Positions 10,091-20,164 of a stretch of 50,027 bases of DNA are shown here, piece by piece; within the stretch, counting starts at the first letter, position 1, and each line of letters starts with the position of its first letter. The translations under genes and the position numbers were made by a program. The DNA is taken from the NCBI GenBank assembly GCA_030849805.1, contig JASANZ010002126.1:1-50027 (forward strand), given 5' to 3'. Source of the stretch: Sergeia podlipaevii (lineage: Eukaryota > Euglenozoa > Kinetoplastea > Trypanosomatida > Trypanosomatidae). The notes under the pieces are model-generated. The model was not told the DNA's origin, made no database searches, and was given only the letters and a program-made list of their open reading frames with translations.

Positions 10091-10117
10091 GATAGATTGA
10101 TAAATGACAACCATCAA
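10091..10117. repeat. 27-bp element, copy A (3' flank of eIF4G)
   Basis: Contains ataaatgacaaccatcaa (10100-10117), preceded by gatagattg. The same 18-mer with a near-identical 9-nt flank occurs at 47372-47398. This copy is 22 nt past the eIF4G stop codon on the transcribed strand. Confidence 0.75.
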
Positions 10118-10138
10118 TCTCTCTGTCTCTCTCCGTCT

Positions 10139-13100
10139 TTACGACAGGCACGTCAACATGCTGCGCCACGGGACCTCAGCATCGGCGACGCTATCGTGAA
10201 AAGCAACGTACGCACTGATAGTACCATCCTCTGGTGTCCCCAAGGAACGGATAAGATCCATCACGACGCTCTTGTCCACCATCTTCTGCGCACACCATCG
10301 GCCAAAAGTCTGGCGCAGTGGCTTAATACGTGTGCTCTTGCGTGGCGCATCCACAGTGCAGTTAAGTGCCTGCGTGAAGTGCATGATGACCTCCATGACA
10401 GCAGCGGCATCAATCACTGGCGACCGCTTCCGGCTTAAAATCTGTGTCACAACGTCGTCCACATCAGCGAAAGAGACGAGACTGTTACCACACTGCGATA
10501 CCGTCGTACAAGCCAGCAAGGCACCCACGACCTTCATCACCTGCACCGCCTGTGCCACAAGGCTGTTGATCCCACATACCGGCGACAGCGCGAGCCTCAC
10601 TGCCTCCTCTTTCCACGTGTTCTCAGTCGAGTCATCACGGATCTTCCAGAACAGGTGAAACTCAGGATCCTCGGCGACTTTCTGGAAAGCCAAGCACTGA
10701 GAGAGAGGATCGTAGTGGCAGGTGCTCGTGATGGAATCGCCAAGCGGGCTGTTGTGCAAGTGAGAAGTAGTTGGAGTGCGGCAGCGGGTTGGGGGAGTCC
10801 CCGGCATCTCGCTCTCCGTCCCGCTGCTGACGCTGAGAAAGTAGGGCAGAAGGCGGAAGCGGTTCATCACGGCGATGCGCAGGGCATCCTGTGGGGTGGC
10901 TGGGTCGGTAATGGTGTTCAGCAAATTCACTGAGATGTGGTGTGCACTCTTCGCTAGCGTCACCATCTGATCTGTGCCCTTGTCCGTGGTTAGCTCATGA
11001 AGCATCACGTTAAAGAGGCCTCCGTGCAGAAGCTCGCGCACGTTGTGAATATTCGGTAAGTCGGCCGTCTCGGGAGAGTAACAGTACAGAATCATGTGCG
11101 CAATATTGTCGAACATGCGTGGACACTGCACGTATTCGCCCTTCTCAATGTCAAAGCGAATCCACTCAAGTATGGCGGACTGCAGCTCGGCGGGGGTGAT
11201 AGAATGACAGGAAGTAAGGATGTCAGAAAGTAAATTGGTGATTCGCTGTCTCTCTTCAAACAGTGAGGTGTTGGTAGATACTTGCCGCAGCCACCACGTG
11301 AGGCAGAGGATCTTGTTCTTGAGGCTCATGCTGTCAATGCACTTCACCACACCAGAGGCCTCCTCGGGAAGGTTGTAGCTGCGCATCAGCTGGCTCGCGA
11401 GCTGCTGGATATTCACCATCTCTGTGGCACCAGTGCTGGTACTGCGGCACTCACTGGGAGCAAGAGAGCCGGTGCTTGTGTTGGCCAAGTTGGGCGTCAG
11501 CGGAGAGAAGCGAGCGTCCAAGCGCGACGGGTTGAGAGGGGACGCGGGAGATACGCCGTGCTTGATGCTACTCTGGCGATTCACAGGTGAGGTGTGGTGA
11601 CTGTTGAGTTGGTTGCTGTTAATATTGTTAGAATTTGCGTCCTTAGAATAAAAGCCGGAACCGTCGTTGACAGAAGTGGGAGTGAAAAGGTTGGAGGTGT
11701 TGCTATTGGCTTTGATGCTGCTGTTCAGCGCATTCGCTGCACCGCTGCCGTTTTGGTCGCGTGCTGAAGATGCAATGGGGCCCCTCGGAGGCGGAGGCTG
11801 TTGGAGAGGCTTGCCATTTCCATTGCGGAGAGTAGAGCCGTGAGTGGCTGTGCTTGGATAGCTGCCGCTGCTGAAGCTCGCGCCGTTTGAACTCCGGTCC
11901 TCGCGCGATACACCGGGGGAGGAGAGGAGAGCTGAGCTGGAGGGAGTGAGCTGCTTGTTGGAGGAATAAGGCAACCGTTGATTGCCTAGCAGAGAGTCCG
12001 CTGCACGCTGGACACGTTCATCGTGAATCCAGTGGTTCTTGCGGTTGAGATCGCCGAGGTCCATCATGAGGAAGTGAATACGCTTCTTAGGATGCGACAG
12101 TTCAATGCACTTGGCAATACCGAGATACTGCGTAAGCACATTGGGTTTGATATTCTTGAAAATATCAGCGACAGTTTTCACAAGCATGATGAATACCTCA
12201 AAGACGTACTCCTCTTTCGCTGTGGGGTTCTGTAGATCGTACTCGCCGACGAGTAGATGGAGAATGTCTTCGATAACGCGGTCAGTAACAAGCGCCATCT
12301 TGAATAGCTCTCCCACAAACTTGATGTTTCCAACGAGGCGGTCCTTCATACGCTTGCGCTTCAGCTCAATTTCCTCCTCATCCAAGGGGGTACCCGTGGT
12401 GCGGTCCACCTTCTCATCAGGGCTCAGCTCAATAGGACGGCGAAACTGCTCCTGACACGTCATCACCAGCTCGTGACGCATGCGATTGCACAGGAGACGC
12501 TCGCGCAGCTCACTCTCCAAGCCGCGCTCGTTCTCCTTCATGGTGCACAGCTCGCGCACAAGCTCCGAGTAGAGCGCGCTGTACTCCGGCTCCTGCACGG
12601 CCTTGTCAAAGAACACCTTCACCACCTCCTGCAGCTCAACATCGTCTGTCTGACGCAGCGGTAGCTCAAGTAGTTCAAGGAGTAGCTCGTTATACTTCTG
12701 CGGTGTGATGCGGCTGAGAATAGACATTACCTTGTGGTGTATCTGGCGTGCTGGCTTGGCACGTGACTTGGTGGTAAGGCCCGAGCCCAAGGCGCCGCGT
12801 GTCACGCCATCCTCAGACCGGATCACCTCGTTCATAGAGAGCTGCAAGTGTGTGGGGACCTTCAACGAGAGTACCTCGAGGTACTGGCGCACGCACCACA
12901 CCAACACCCCGTGCGGGGTATGTGAGGCATCCTTGCGGACGGAGATAAACATGTCCAGAGGATACACACGCTCAGTCGTGGCCTCCGCGCTGAAGGTGTG
13001 AGAAAATGCCTGAATTGTGGTTGAAAGAGGTGAGAAGGGAAAAAGAACACTACTTTGCGGAGAGTTGACAGAGCCCTCCATTGACATGTCAGTCAGCATG

Positions 13101-13351
13101 GGGGGTAGAGTGGTCTTGATCTTGGGACGCTGCTCTGGTGCCTCGCCAAGAGCAGGAGGTGGCGCTAGAACTGGCGCTGCCAGCGCCAGCGGCTTCTCCT
13201 CACGAGCGGCAGGATACCATGGCCTTGCGGTGGCGGTGAGAGTTTTCTTCTGAGGAGGTAGTGCCTTCGCAAACTTGGGTGGGCGGAAGATAGAGTGGCG
13301 CCGCTTCTCTCGGCCGATAAGCGTCAAAGAACTGTGCTGATCTGCAAGCAT
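10139..13351 (-). CDS. EIF4G1: Eukaryotic translation initiation factor 4G-like protein (single MIF4G domain)
   Basis: Scaffold of the cap-binding complex, bringing eIF4E and eIF4A together on mRNA. The 1070-residue product has a basic, Pro-rich N-terminus, an all-helical MIF4G domain from about 203 to 440 (opening [20 protein letters not shown], with typical acidic and basic helices to about 425), a Ser/Asn/Gly-rich disordered linker (about 470-640) and a second helical region (about 650-1070), probably MA3/HEAT-like. That fits trypanosomatid eIF4Gs, which place MIF4G near the N-terminus. The EIF4G1 label rests on recalled synteny with the HslU1 gene three genes upstream in transcription and on size; other paralogues (trypanosomatids have five) remain possible. 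The ATG at 13349-13351 is the first in frame. The linker varies in homopolymer-like Ser/Asn runs, as usual for unstructured regions. Confidence 0.85.
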   Translation of the reverse strand: MLADQHSSLTLIGREKRRHSIFRPPKFAKALPPQKKTLTATARPWYPAAREEKPLALAAPVLAPPPALGEAPEQRPKIKTTLPPMLTDMSMEGSVNSPQSSVLFPFSPLSTTIQAFSHTFSAEATTERVYPLDMFISVRKDASHTPHGVLVWCVRQYLEVLSLKVPTHLQLSMNEVIRSEDGVTRGALGSGLTTKSRAKPARQIHHKVMSILSRITPQKYNELLLELLELPLRQTDDVELQEVVKVFFDKAVQEPEYSALYSELVRELCTMKENERGLESELRERLLCNRMRHELVMTCQEQFRRPIELSPDEKVDRTTGTPLDEEEIELKRKRMKDRLVGNIKFVGELFKMALVTDRVIEDILHLLVGEYDLQNPTAKEEYVFEVFIMLVKTVADIFKNIKPNVLTQYLGIAKCIELSHPKKRIHFLMMDLGDLNRKNHWIHDERVQRAADSLLGNQRLPYSSNKQLTPSSSALLSSPGVSREDRSSNGASFSSGSYPSTATHGSTLRNGNGKPLQQPPPPRGPIASSARDQNGSGAANALNSSIKANSNTSNLFTPTSVNDGSGFYSKDANSNNINSNQLNSHHTSPVNRQSSIKHGVSPASPLNPSRLDARFSPLTPNLANTSTGSLAPSECRSTSTGATEMVNIQQLASQLMRSYNLPEEASGVVKCIDSMSLKNKILCLTWWLRQVSTNTSLFEERQRITNLLSDILTSCHSITPAELQSAILEWIRFDIEKGEYVQCPRMFDNIAHMILYCYSPETADLPNIHNVRELLHGGLFNVMLHELTTDKGTDQMVTLAKSAHHISVNLLNTITDPATPQDALRIAVMNRFRLLPYFLSVSSGTESEMPGTPPTRCRTPTTSHLHNSPLGDSITSTCHYDPLSQCLAFQKVAEDPEFHLFWKIRDDSTENTWKEEAVRLALSPVCGINSLVAQAVQVMKVVGALLACTTVSQCGNSLVSFADVDDVVTQILSRKRSPVIDAAAVMEVIMHFTQALNCTVDAPRKSTRIKPLRQTFGRWCAQKMVDKSVVMDLIRSLGTPEDGTISAYVAFHDSVADAEVPWRSMLTCLS

Positions 13352-13923
13352 GATGAACGCTTAGGCCTGTTAGATATCTGTGATGAAAGAAGTGCACAGA
13401 GTGTTTACTTAACAGGAAACAAAACAATTTGATTGTTAATAATAATAATAACAGGTACAATAGTGATGTAAGGGGAAAAACCCCCTAGTGAATGTGTATA
13501 CTACCGACTGCTGTTCCCTTTTTTTTTGATGTAAGAAGAAAGCGCATGAGAAAAAAATGAGATACATAAAAAATTAGAGAATACAATCGTTTTGCATTGA
13601 GGAGAACGAAAAACTGAAAAAAAAAAAAATGTACACCCGCGTGCCTGCCTCCGTCCAATACTTTTACATGCAGAAAAGAACTTTTGTTACAACTATTATT
13701 GGTTGCATCGAAGAAACTTGTCAATATACAATTCCTTTCACCTACCAGTGGTCAGAAGGAGGAGGGGGGAAGGAAGAAAGAAAGAGAAAAGAAGAATACA
13801 CTTTGACGCAGCGTAAATGAAAGAAGCGGCTGGCGTCGCAGCACTGCCAGTCAATGCTGTAGTGTTGTGCGCACATACTTCCTTCCTATTTTTTTCTCTC
13901 TCCTTCTTCGTTCATATGGTGCA
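13352..13923. other. Intergenic spacer
   Basis: About 570 bp. Contains an AAT repeat (about 13437-13451), T- and A-runs, and a GA-rich tract (13755-13795). No gene seen. Confidence 0.4.
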
Positions 13924-15639
13924 TCACTCATCAATATCACTTGCGACGTCGTGCTCCGCGCTCTCTTCAATGGAAAGTGCCAAAGGATTTGCCTCCGAGT
14001 CGCACACAAGAGCCACAGCACGATCCCGCACCGCAGCAAGCGACTCACGTAACGCAGCGTAGGGATCTAAGGCACCAGGCGCGGTTGTAAGACCAACACC
14101 GCGTAAAGCCGCTCGACCGTTCTCCTCGCGTGCCTCAGTAAGCATACGCTGTATCTCCTCCTCAGATAGTTCCCCGAGACGGTCATACAGAGAAGCGTCT
14201 CGCCCCACCTCACGCTCTTGAGCCCACGAAGGTCGCAGCTGCAGCAGATCCGCTGGTATGTCCACGTCAGGTTCAAGCGCCATCTTCTCGGCCTCTCCGT
14301 GCAAGTCCACCAAACGTGCGTTGATTTGCCGCAGTCTCTTCTCTCGTTTCGCCGCTGCGGCAGCCTCACGCATATACGCATTGCCCAACCGATGAGCTGT
14401 ACTGCCAGACAAAGCTGTTGTCGCCTCCGCGCCATCACTCTCAGTGCCACCCAGTGACACCTCCGGCACTGAAAACCCACGCACAGTGCGCAAGAGCGCA
14501 AGCGAGGCGTCAATTTCCGCCAGTCTAGTGGTTTGTGTGTCTGAGCAATGATAGGGTGTTTTCTCTGCAAGTGTCGCTCTCCAGTCCTGTGACAGCAGGG
14601 CTGACAGACGCTGCTCCTCCGCCTGGGATAGCTCTCTGAAAGTGCGCGGTGAGATAGATGGGGGCTTGTTTGTCACCAGGCGCTTCTTATCTCGTGCATG
14701 TAAGCGAGAAGAAGAAACTGTCTGCTGCGCACCCTCCACGTCCACTCCCCCTTGCATCAGTGGCTTGCTGGGTTGGTTAGCATTTTTAAGCCTACCGGAA
14801 CATACAGGCGGTGGAGGGAGGCGGCGCACGTGGCGCTGCTGCGGTTGGGGGCGGGTGGGTTTTGGGCGTGGTGTTGTGCCAAGCACAGAGCGACGGGGAA
14901 GAGATTGGGCTGCAGGCTTCGTGGCAGTCGCAGGCTTCCCTGCCTCTTCTGTATTGTTCTCGTGCGCAAGTGTGTCTGCATCCACGTCAACTAGCTGCAG
15001 TTGATCGTCCTCCTTGGGCACAACAGGCGTCTCGCTTCTAACAGCACTATCACCATCATCACTAGTGGCATCGCTGTCCTCACCAATGGGCACCAACACG
15101 TTGCCATCCTCACCAAGGCGGATGCGATAGTTGCGGCCATCCTCGTCCACAGCAGTAATAAATGTGTCAATCTCTCTCTGCAGATCTAATATATTCGCCT
15201 CTAAGTCTGCCGCCGCAGAGGGGCGTGTTACCGTGTTTCCTTCCCCACGCCGACTACCTTCACGAGATGGAGAACTTGAGGGACGCACGTATTTGTGAAA
15301 CAAGGAGGAGTTCTCCTCCAAGAACTGAAGCACCTCAGGATCTCGAATACGCTCAATGTCCGATTTAGAAAACTCTACATGAGACCCTCCCTTCACGATG
15401 GCAATGTTGTGCTTCAAAAACTGCTCGGCGCGTGCGATGGAGGAAAGAGACATGGAGGCACCAAGCAGTTGTGACGCCTCCTCTGCAAGGTCCACTGCTG
15501 AAGAGGATGATGAAGACGAGAGATTCACGCCGTTGTCAACCATGCGAGAGGCCATCACGTCAAGTAAAACTTTAGAAGGGCGTTCGCCGAACGGGCTGCC
15601 GTCCGCTTCCGAGTCGCTACTGCCTGCTGACGCGCTCAT
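13924..15639 (-). CDS. Hypothetical acidic protein with C-terminal coiled coil
   Basis: A 571-residue protein I cannot assign. The N-terminal third is Ser/Glu/Asp-rich and probably disordered. There is a distinctive stretch near 170-190 (GRNYRIRLGEDGNVLVPIG), a basic Pro/Arg-rich middle (about 255-310), and a helical C-terminal half with heptad-like Leu spacing (about 340-560; LSQAEEQRLSALLSQD, EIDASLALLRTV, REKRLRQINARLVDLHGEAEK). The 'EID-x-L-x-LL' and 'RLxxINxRL' helices vaguely recall fibrous-sheath-interacting protein 1-type flagellar proteins, but that is only a suggestion. Recalled synteny implies an orthologue between EIF4G1 and HslU1 in other trypanosomatids. The start is the ATG at 15637-15639; the frame opens five codons upstream only at a TTG. 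Two in-frame ends are clean, so it is a real gene of unknown role. Confidence 0.85.
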   Translation of the reverse strand: MSASAGSSDSEADGSPFGERPSKVLLDVMASRMVDNGVNLSSSSSSSAVDLAEEASQLLGASMSLSSIARAEQFLKHNIAIVKGGSHVEFSKSDIERIRDPEVLQFLEENSSLFHKYVRPSSSPSREGSRRGEGNTVTRPSAAADLEANILDLQREIDTFITAVDEDGRNYRIRLGEDGNVLVPIGEDSDATSDDGDSAVRSETPVVPKEDDQLQLVDVDADTLAHENNTEEAGKPATATKPAAQSLPRRSVLGTTPRPKPTRPQPQQRHVRRLPPPPVCSGRLKNANQPSKPLMQGGVDVEGAQQTVSSSRLHARDKKRLVTNKPPSISPRTFRELSQAEEQRLSALLSQDWRATLAEKTPYHCSDTQTTRLAEIDASLALLRTVRGFSVPEVSLGGTESDGAEATTALSGSTAHRLGNAYMREAAAAAKREKRLRQINARLVDLHGEAEKMALEPDVDIPADLLQLRPSWAQEREVGRDASLYDRLGELSEEEIQRMLTEAREENGRAALRGVGLTTAPGALDPYAALRESLAAVRDRAVALVCDSEANPLALSIEESAEHDVASDIDE

Positions 15640-16297
15640 CTCTCGTACATTCAAGGACTAGATATATATATTATAAAAAGTGTCTAAGCGGCTCACTGCT
15701 AGCAAGTACACGAATATAATTCTCCTTCTAAATGCGTCGTTGTGTTATAGCAAATATATATATATGTGTGTAAGAAGTTGTATGTATGAATAGATAACTA
15801 ATCAAGATAAATATTGAACCCTTTTGGATGCGGAGTCTAATAATGATAACAACAATAATAACAATGTTAACCAAGCATATACAAAAAAGGAAAGAGAAAA
15901 GTCGATATCCGCGCAAAGGCAAAGCGGAAAAGGTTGCCCGGCGTACACGAAATGATGCAGCTAGTGAGTATTAGACGCCCAAGAATTTCATCTTGCGCCG
16001 TGCAATAAAAGGGAAAAAAAAAAAGGAATACAAAAAGCAATCCTTTATCCCATCTTTTCTTTATCAACAGACAGATTACTCAAGCACACATACACGTACA
16101 CGCACATGCACCAAGTAACCAACTCCAAAATCGCGCACATCACAGCACGACAACACCAACACTAACAAGAAGAAACACTGCGTCAATGCCCAAGCACTAG
16201 TCACTACAAAAACAAACTGTAAAGCAAAAATAAATAGAGCAGCAAAGTATGGAAGAAAGCGCGTGCACACAAGAGACGTTGGTGCATAAAGTGTCTT
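15640..16297. other. Intergenic spacer
   Basis: About 660 bp. AT-microsatellite (15661-15672 and 15752-15765), an AAT/AAC tract (15838-15866), A-runs near 16014-16024 and CA-rich DNA near 16085-16110. No gene seen. Confidence 0.4.
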
Positions 16298-17224
16298 TCA
16301 CTCCTTTGTGAGCTCTATGAAAGGGGATGCCCCTGAGTACCAATCTGCGCTGCCTGTTCTGTCAGTCGCAACCTCCTGCATCTGCTTCACACTGTCGTTC
16401 AGAGAATCTTTCACGTCCACGCGGTACGTGCCAGCGCTTGTCGCTGTCTCGCCGGCCTCCGCAAGCAAATCCGCAAGTGCGTTCGCTGAGAGTGCCTCGC
16501 CCGTGCTACCTGTCTTGGTAGCAGCACCACCTGCAGATGGTGCTTGAGATGTCACACGCGACACAGAAGCGGTGAAGGAGTCGCCGTGGTGGGCAACCTC
16601 GCGCTGTCCTGTTGCGAGCATTGTGGCCTGGTGGGGTGTCAGCTGATCCCGCTGGAGCTGTGTGAGTACCTTCATTACTACCGTGGCCTCACGCATCGTA
16701 ATGAACTTGCCAGACAGCTTTGCCTCCTCGGCCTGGATAGCAGCCACCCGCTTCTTGGCTGTTAACTCGTCGTAGAACACTTGCAACACCTTCTTGATAG
16801 CCACGTCATGCGGGATGCCATTGCGCTTCAGAGCGTAGTACTCTTTTTCCATCCGGTCTAACGGCTTTCGAATCCAAAAAATGTTGTAGTATCGCATGCC
16901 TTCAGAGGCCACGAGACGACTCTTGCGTGCAATCTCGTCACGCACAGCGATGCGCTCGGCGCTAAGGTGGTCAGTGGAGTCCTGCGTAGGTTCGCTTTCT
17001 ACTTGAGGGTTAAGCGTACGCTCCTGCTGAAAGTTCTGGTTGATCGGTGGGAACATACAAAAGTGATTATACCAGTCTGGTGGGATATAAAAGCCGGTGC
17101 CCACAAGTCTGCCCATGCGCTTCATGTGTTCCCAAGGCTCATACCTCTCGTTCCAGATATCATAACGAGGTGCCACGCCCATGTTCTTGGGCATTTTGTA
17201 CAGTTGACATGTTGAGCGCCTCAT
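16298..17224 (-). CDS. Mitochondrial small-subunit ribosomal protein, mS23/Rsm25-like
   Basis: A 308-residue basic protein. The N-terminal part has GRLVGTGFYIPPDWYNHFCMFPP (split here: G38-to-P60), resembling the 'G-x-L-x-x-PxWYxxxxxxPP' opening of mS23/Rsm25. The helical part at 105-180 (RKPLDRMEKEYYALKRNGIP; ITMREATVVM) matches the later mS23 pattern of a long helix with a Tyr/Phe-rich and Ala/Glu-rich repeat. The C-terminal 100 residues are low-complexity (Ser/Ala/Thr) and probably an extension. N-terminal residues are basic and could act as a mitochondrial import signal. The ATG at 17222-17224 is first in frame. The family call is by eye from pattern memory; a kinetoplastid-specific mitoribosomal protein is the main alternative. 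Confidence 0.6.
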   Translation of the reverse strand: MRRSTCQLYKMPKNMGVAPRYDIWNERYEPWEHMKRMGRLVGTGFYIPPDWYNHFCMFPPINQNFQQERTLNPQVESEPTQDSTDHLSAERIAVRDEIARKSRLVASEGMRYYNIFWIRKPLDRMEKEYYALKRNGIPHDVAIKKVLQVFYDELTAKKRVAAIQAEEAKLSGKFITMREATVVMKVLTQLQRDQLTPHQATMLATGQREVAHHGDSFTASVSRVTSQAPSAGGAATKTGSTGEALSANALADLLAEAGETATSAGTYRVDVKDSLNDSVKQMQEVATDRTGSADWYSGASPFIELTKE

Positions 17225-18052
17225 CCTAGAAAGCGGGATGGTGTTGCTAGTGCGAAGTGCTAAACCTCAACCTTGTGCCCAATGGTAAAAAGCACTGTGC
17301 CCAGTAGAAAAAATAAAAATTGGAAGCAGAACAGTAAAAAATAAATTTGAACGCTTTGGTGCAAACACGTTCATAGAGACAGTGTCATACTGCTACGAGT
17401 GCGACTATTCCTCTCCACATATAAAACTCTCATATATAAAAGTATGCATGTTACTGTACGTGTTAGTGTGAGCTACAACTAATAATAAACAAAAAAAAGG
17501 GGGTATATATAGTGGGGGCGTGATCTAACAAAAATTAAAGCTGCTCTCTCCCTCTCTCTCATTTATTCTCAGATACCCCCTGACATGATTAAGAGTAGAC
17601 GCTCTTCTCCCTTGAAGTCGTAGCAATACGCCCTTCTCACTCGCTGCAAGCAACCTGAAGCAAGCTGAAAGAATTGCCGCACTGAAATGAGTATTGTATC
17701 ATGCACATAGCAACTAGCAAGCCAGAAGCTGTATACGTGCATGCGCACATCTCCTGCATTGCCACGCCTCGCTCACTTACCATTTCCAACGTAGATAGTG
17801 ATTGCACAACGCATAGCGCCTTGCAACTGCACCCACCCACCACCGCCTCTATCCACCTTTCGTCTACCCACTTCTCTCTCTCTCTCTTTCCTTTCGCTCT
17901 TCATACGCTCCATCTCCTACTGGCTCTAAAGAGAAGCGCACCACACAATGCGTCTGACTCATCAGACATCTAAGTAATATAAATATGAACGGTAACCACT
18001 CGGAGAAAAAAAAAAAAAACGACATCCCTTCAAACGGCGTCGCGCGCGTGCC
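17225..18052. other. Intergenic spacer
   Basis: About 830 bp. A-runs at 17490-17497 and 18006-18019, and pyrimidine-rich CT tracts on the plus strand (17545-17565, 17875-17890). A 90-codon plus-strand frame at 17701-17973 is low-complexity and not credited. Confidence 0.4.
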
Positions 18053-19465
18053 TTACAAAAGAAATTTGTTAATATCAACCTTCTTGAGCATGCCTTCAAC
18101 AGCCTTCTTCACGTACGCCGCATCAATAACAAACTTCTCGCCCTTCTTCTCAGGGCCCTCAAAGCTGATTTCCTCCACTACCTTCTCCGTAATAGTGATG
18201 AGGCGGCGGGCGCCAATGTTTTGAATGGTTGAGTTGATGTAGGCCGCCATGGCTGCGATTTCTAAGAGTGCGTCATCGGTGAACTCAAGCTCGACCCCCT
18301 CCGTCGCCATCATGGCGTTGTGCTGCGCGATGAGGTTAAACTTTGGCTCCGTGATGATGCGGTAGAAATCGTTCTTGGTGAGGGGCTGCAGCTCAACACG
18401 AATAGGCAGTCGGCCCTGGAGCTCGGCTAGCATGTCAGACGGCTTCACGCTGTGGAAGGCGCCGGAGCAAATAAAAAGAATCTTGTCCGTCTTGATCTGA
18501 ACGTTGAACTTTGTAGAAACAGTGGTGCCCTCGACAAGAGGAAGCAGATCCTGCTGCACGCCTTCCGCGGAGGCCTGATGCCCCTTATACCCGCCAGCAG
18601 CGGTCACAATCTTATCAATCTCATCAATGACGACGATGCCATCCTCCTCGCAAGCGCGCAACGCCTCGGCAGACACGTCTTCCGTGTCCATCATCTTGTC
18701 GAGCTCCTCTTGCAAAACGGCTGGGAAGGCGTCCTTAATCTTCATGACTTTCTTCACTGTCTGCTGTCTCTGCCCACCGCCCATCATAGAAGGGAGGTCA
18801 ATCGCAACAAAGACGCCTTCGCCAGAGAGGGACTTGGGCTTCTCCTTCTTCTCGATTAGATCAATCATTACTTCAATATCGTCCAAGGCACCACTGCGCA
18901 GGTGCTCTCTAAAGCCGTCAGATACACCCGCAAGAGCAGTAAGGATGCGGTCCTCAGCCTTGACCTTCGCCTCCTCTTCGTGCTGCTTACGGATGTTCTG
19001 CTTTGTCTGGGAGAGAGACGCCTTGTAGAGGTCCTCAATGATACTCTCCACATCACGGCCGTGGAAGCCCACCTCAGTGAACTTGGTTGCCTCCACCTTC
19101 ACGAATGGCGCATCGACCAGCTTCGCTAAGCGCCTCGCAATTTCAGTCTTACCGACACCAGTGGGGCCTATCATGAGAATATTTTTAGGCGCAATTTCCT
19201 CTCGTATGTCAGCAGCTACCTGATGCCTTCTCCAACGGTTGCGCAGAGCCACCGCCACGGCCTTCTTGGCGTCATTCTGCCCCACAATGTAGCGGTCCAG
19301 CTCCTTCATCAGCTCTCGTGGCTTCATGTCACGCACGTGGGTCTTGGCACCAGGGTCAGCAGGTGCAGCTGGGGGAGCAGGAGCTGCAGCAGCAGCGGCC
19401 GCCGCACACCAGCGTGCTGTCACACGAAGGGGGAGAGCGCAGTCGCGTTTCAGAACTCTGCGCAT
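18053..19465 (-). CDS. HslU1: HslU1: mitochondrial ATPase/unfoldase subunit of the HslVU protease
   Basis: AAA+ ring ATPase that unfolds substrates and feeds them to the HslV peptidase in the mitochondrion; in trypanosomes HslVU is known to restrain kinetoplast DNA replication. The 470-residue protein has an Arg/Ala-rich mitochondrial presequence (1-35), Walker A GPTGVGKT (100-107), a pore loop GFHG at 133-136 (bacterial GYVG), an I-domain (about 145-265), Walker B IVVIDEIDK (277-285), sensor-1 and Arg-finger regions (CSGAFH 333-338; GRLPIRVEL 351-359) and sensor-2 GARRL (418-422). It ends KFLL; bacterial HslU ends with a hydrophobic tail that docks into HslV, and this end is similar in character. 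Length is near bacterial (~440) plus presequence. Recalled synteny with EIF4G1 identifies it as the HslU1 paralogue and not HslU2. A clear splice-acceptor pattern precedes the start. Confidence 0.95.
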   Translation of the reverse strand: MRRVLKRDCALPLRVTARWCAAAAAAAAPAPPAAPADPGAKTHVRDMKPRELMKELDRYIVGQNDAKKAVAVALRNRWRRHQVAADIREEIAPKNILMIGPTGVGKTEIARRLAKLVDAPFVKVEATKFTEVGFHGRDVESIIEDLYKASLSQTKQNIRKQHEEEAKVKAEDRILTALAGVSDGFREHLRSGALDDIEVMIDLIEKKEKPKSLSGEGVFVAIDLPSMMGGGQRQQTVKKVMKIKDAFPAVLQEELDKMMDTEDVSAEALRACEEDGIVVIDEIDKIVTAAGGYKGHQASAEGVQQDLLPLVEGTTVSTKFNVQIKTDKILFICSGAFHSVKPSDMLAELQGRLPIRVELQPLTKNDFYRIITEPKFNLIAQHNAMMATEGVELEFTDDALLEIAAMAAYINSTIQNIGARRLITITEKVVEEISFEGPEKKGEKFVIDAAYVKKAVEGMLKKVDINKFLL

Positions 19466-20164
19466 AAGTTGATCGTGCTGACGTTGTTATGGACCAAAGA
19501 GCTTTCACCTGCGAAAAGATGTAATAGCTAAGGAAAAAAAAAAACCGTGGGCAGCTATGTACTTAGTGAAATAAATATTGCCAAGTTAAGAGCAAAAGGC
19601 AACCGATCCGACTATCGGCAACTCTAAAGCAAGTATTTAGAAGCGCTAAAGCAAAGGGAGAGAGCAACAATAAATAGGCAAGTACAACGCGGTACCAACG
19701 CAAAAACTTAATAAAGAAAAAAATATACTTCTTCCACTACTCTTTGTGTGTGTGAGAGAGAAAGTGTTAAAACACACGAGTGTGCATGCAGTAAAGAAGA
19801 GAAGAAAGGAAAAAAAAAGCAGAACGAAAGTAAGAAATAAAATGAAAAAAAATACGGAAATTGTTGATAAAAGAAGAGGAAGATGGAGGTCACAGCAGAA
19901 GGAAAAAATTTCTTCTATAGTAGCTAGGATAGTAACACCCTTTTTGTTTTGCTCTTATTCTGCTGAGTTCAGGTAAATAAAAAGGTCAGAAAAGAACAAA
20001 GGAAAAACTGGTCGTGCACGCGCACGTGCGCCACACGAGCCTCAACAACAATAGTAAACAAAGATATAAACAACCGATAACGTGGGATGTTAAGAGATGT
20101 ACAACGAAAAGGAAAAGCAAAAGGCAAGTGAAGTGTTTGCTCTTTCACTTCTTTTTCTTGTCCT
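19466..20164. other. Intergenic spacer
   Basis: About 700 bp. Holds the HslU1 acceptor site, then A- and GA-rich DNA (19795-19850) and A/G-rich tracts to about 20130. No gene seen. Confidence 0.4.
19528..19544 (-). promoter_or_regulatory. Predicted spliced-leader acceptor site for HslU1
   Basis: On the minus strand an uninterrupted T/C tract of 14 nt (11 T then CC and TT) is followed directly by AG (complement of 19528-19529), about 63 nt upstream of the ATG. It is the clearest acceptor pattern in the window. Confidence 0.6.

Larger units (their letters stand above)
8366..10138. other. Long intergenic spacer
   Basis: About 1.8 kb. Contains a 34-bp (TA)n tract at 8420-8453, several A-runs, short CA repeats near 9509-9522, C-runs near 9576-9587, and at 10091-10117 one copy of a 27-bp element also found next to 47.4 kb. 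Reading frames here (for example plus-strand 9001-9243) are Lys-rich or low-complexity with no recognisable family. Confidence 0.4.
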
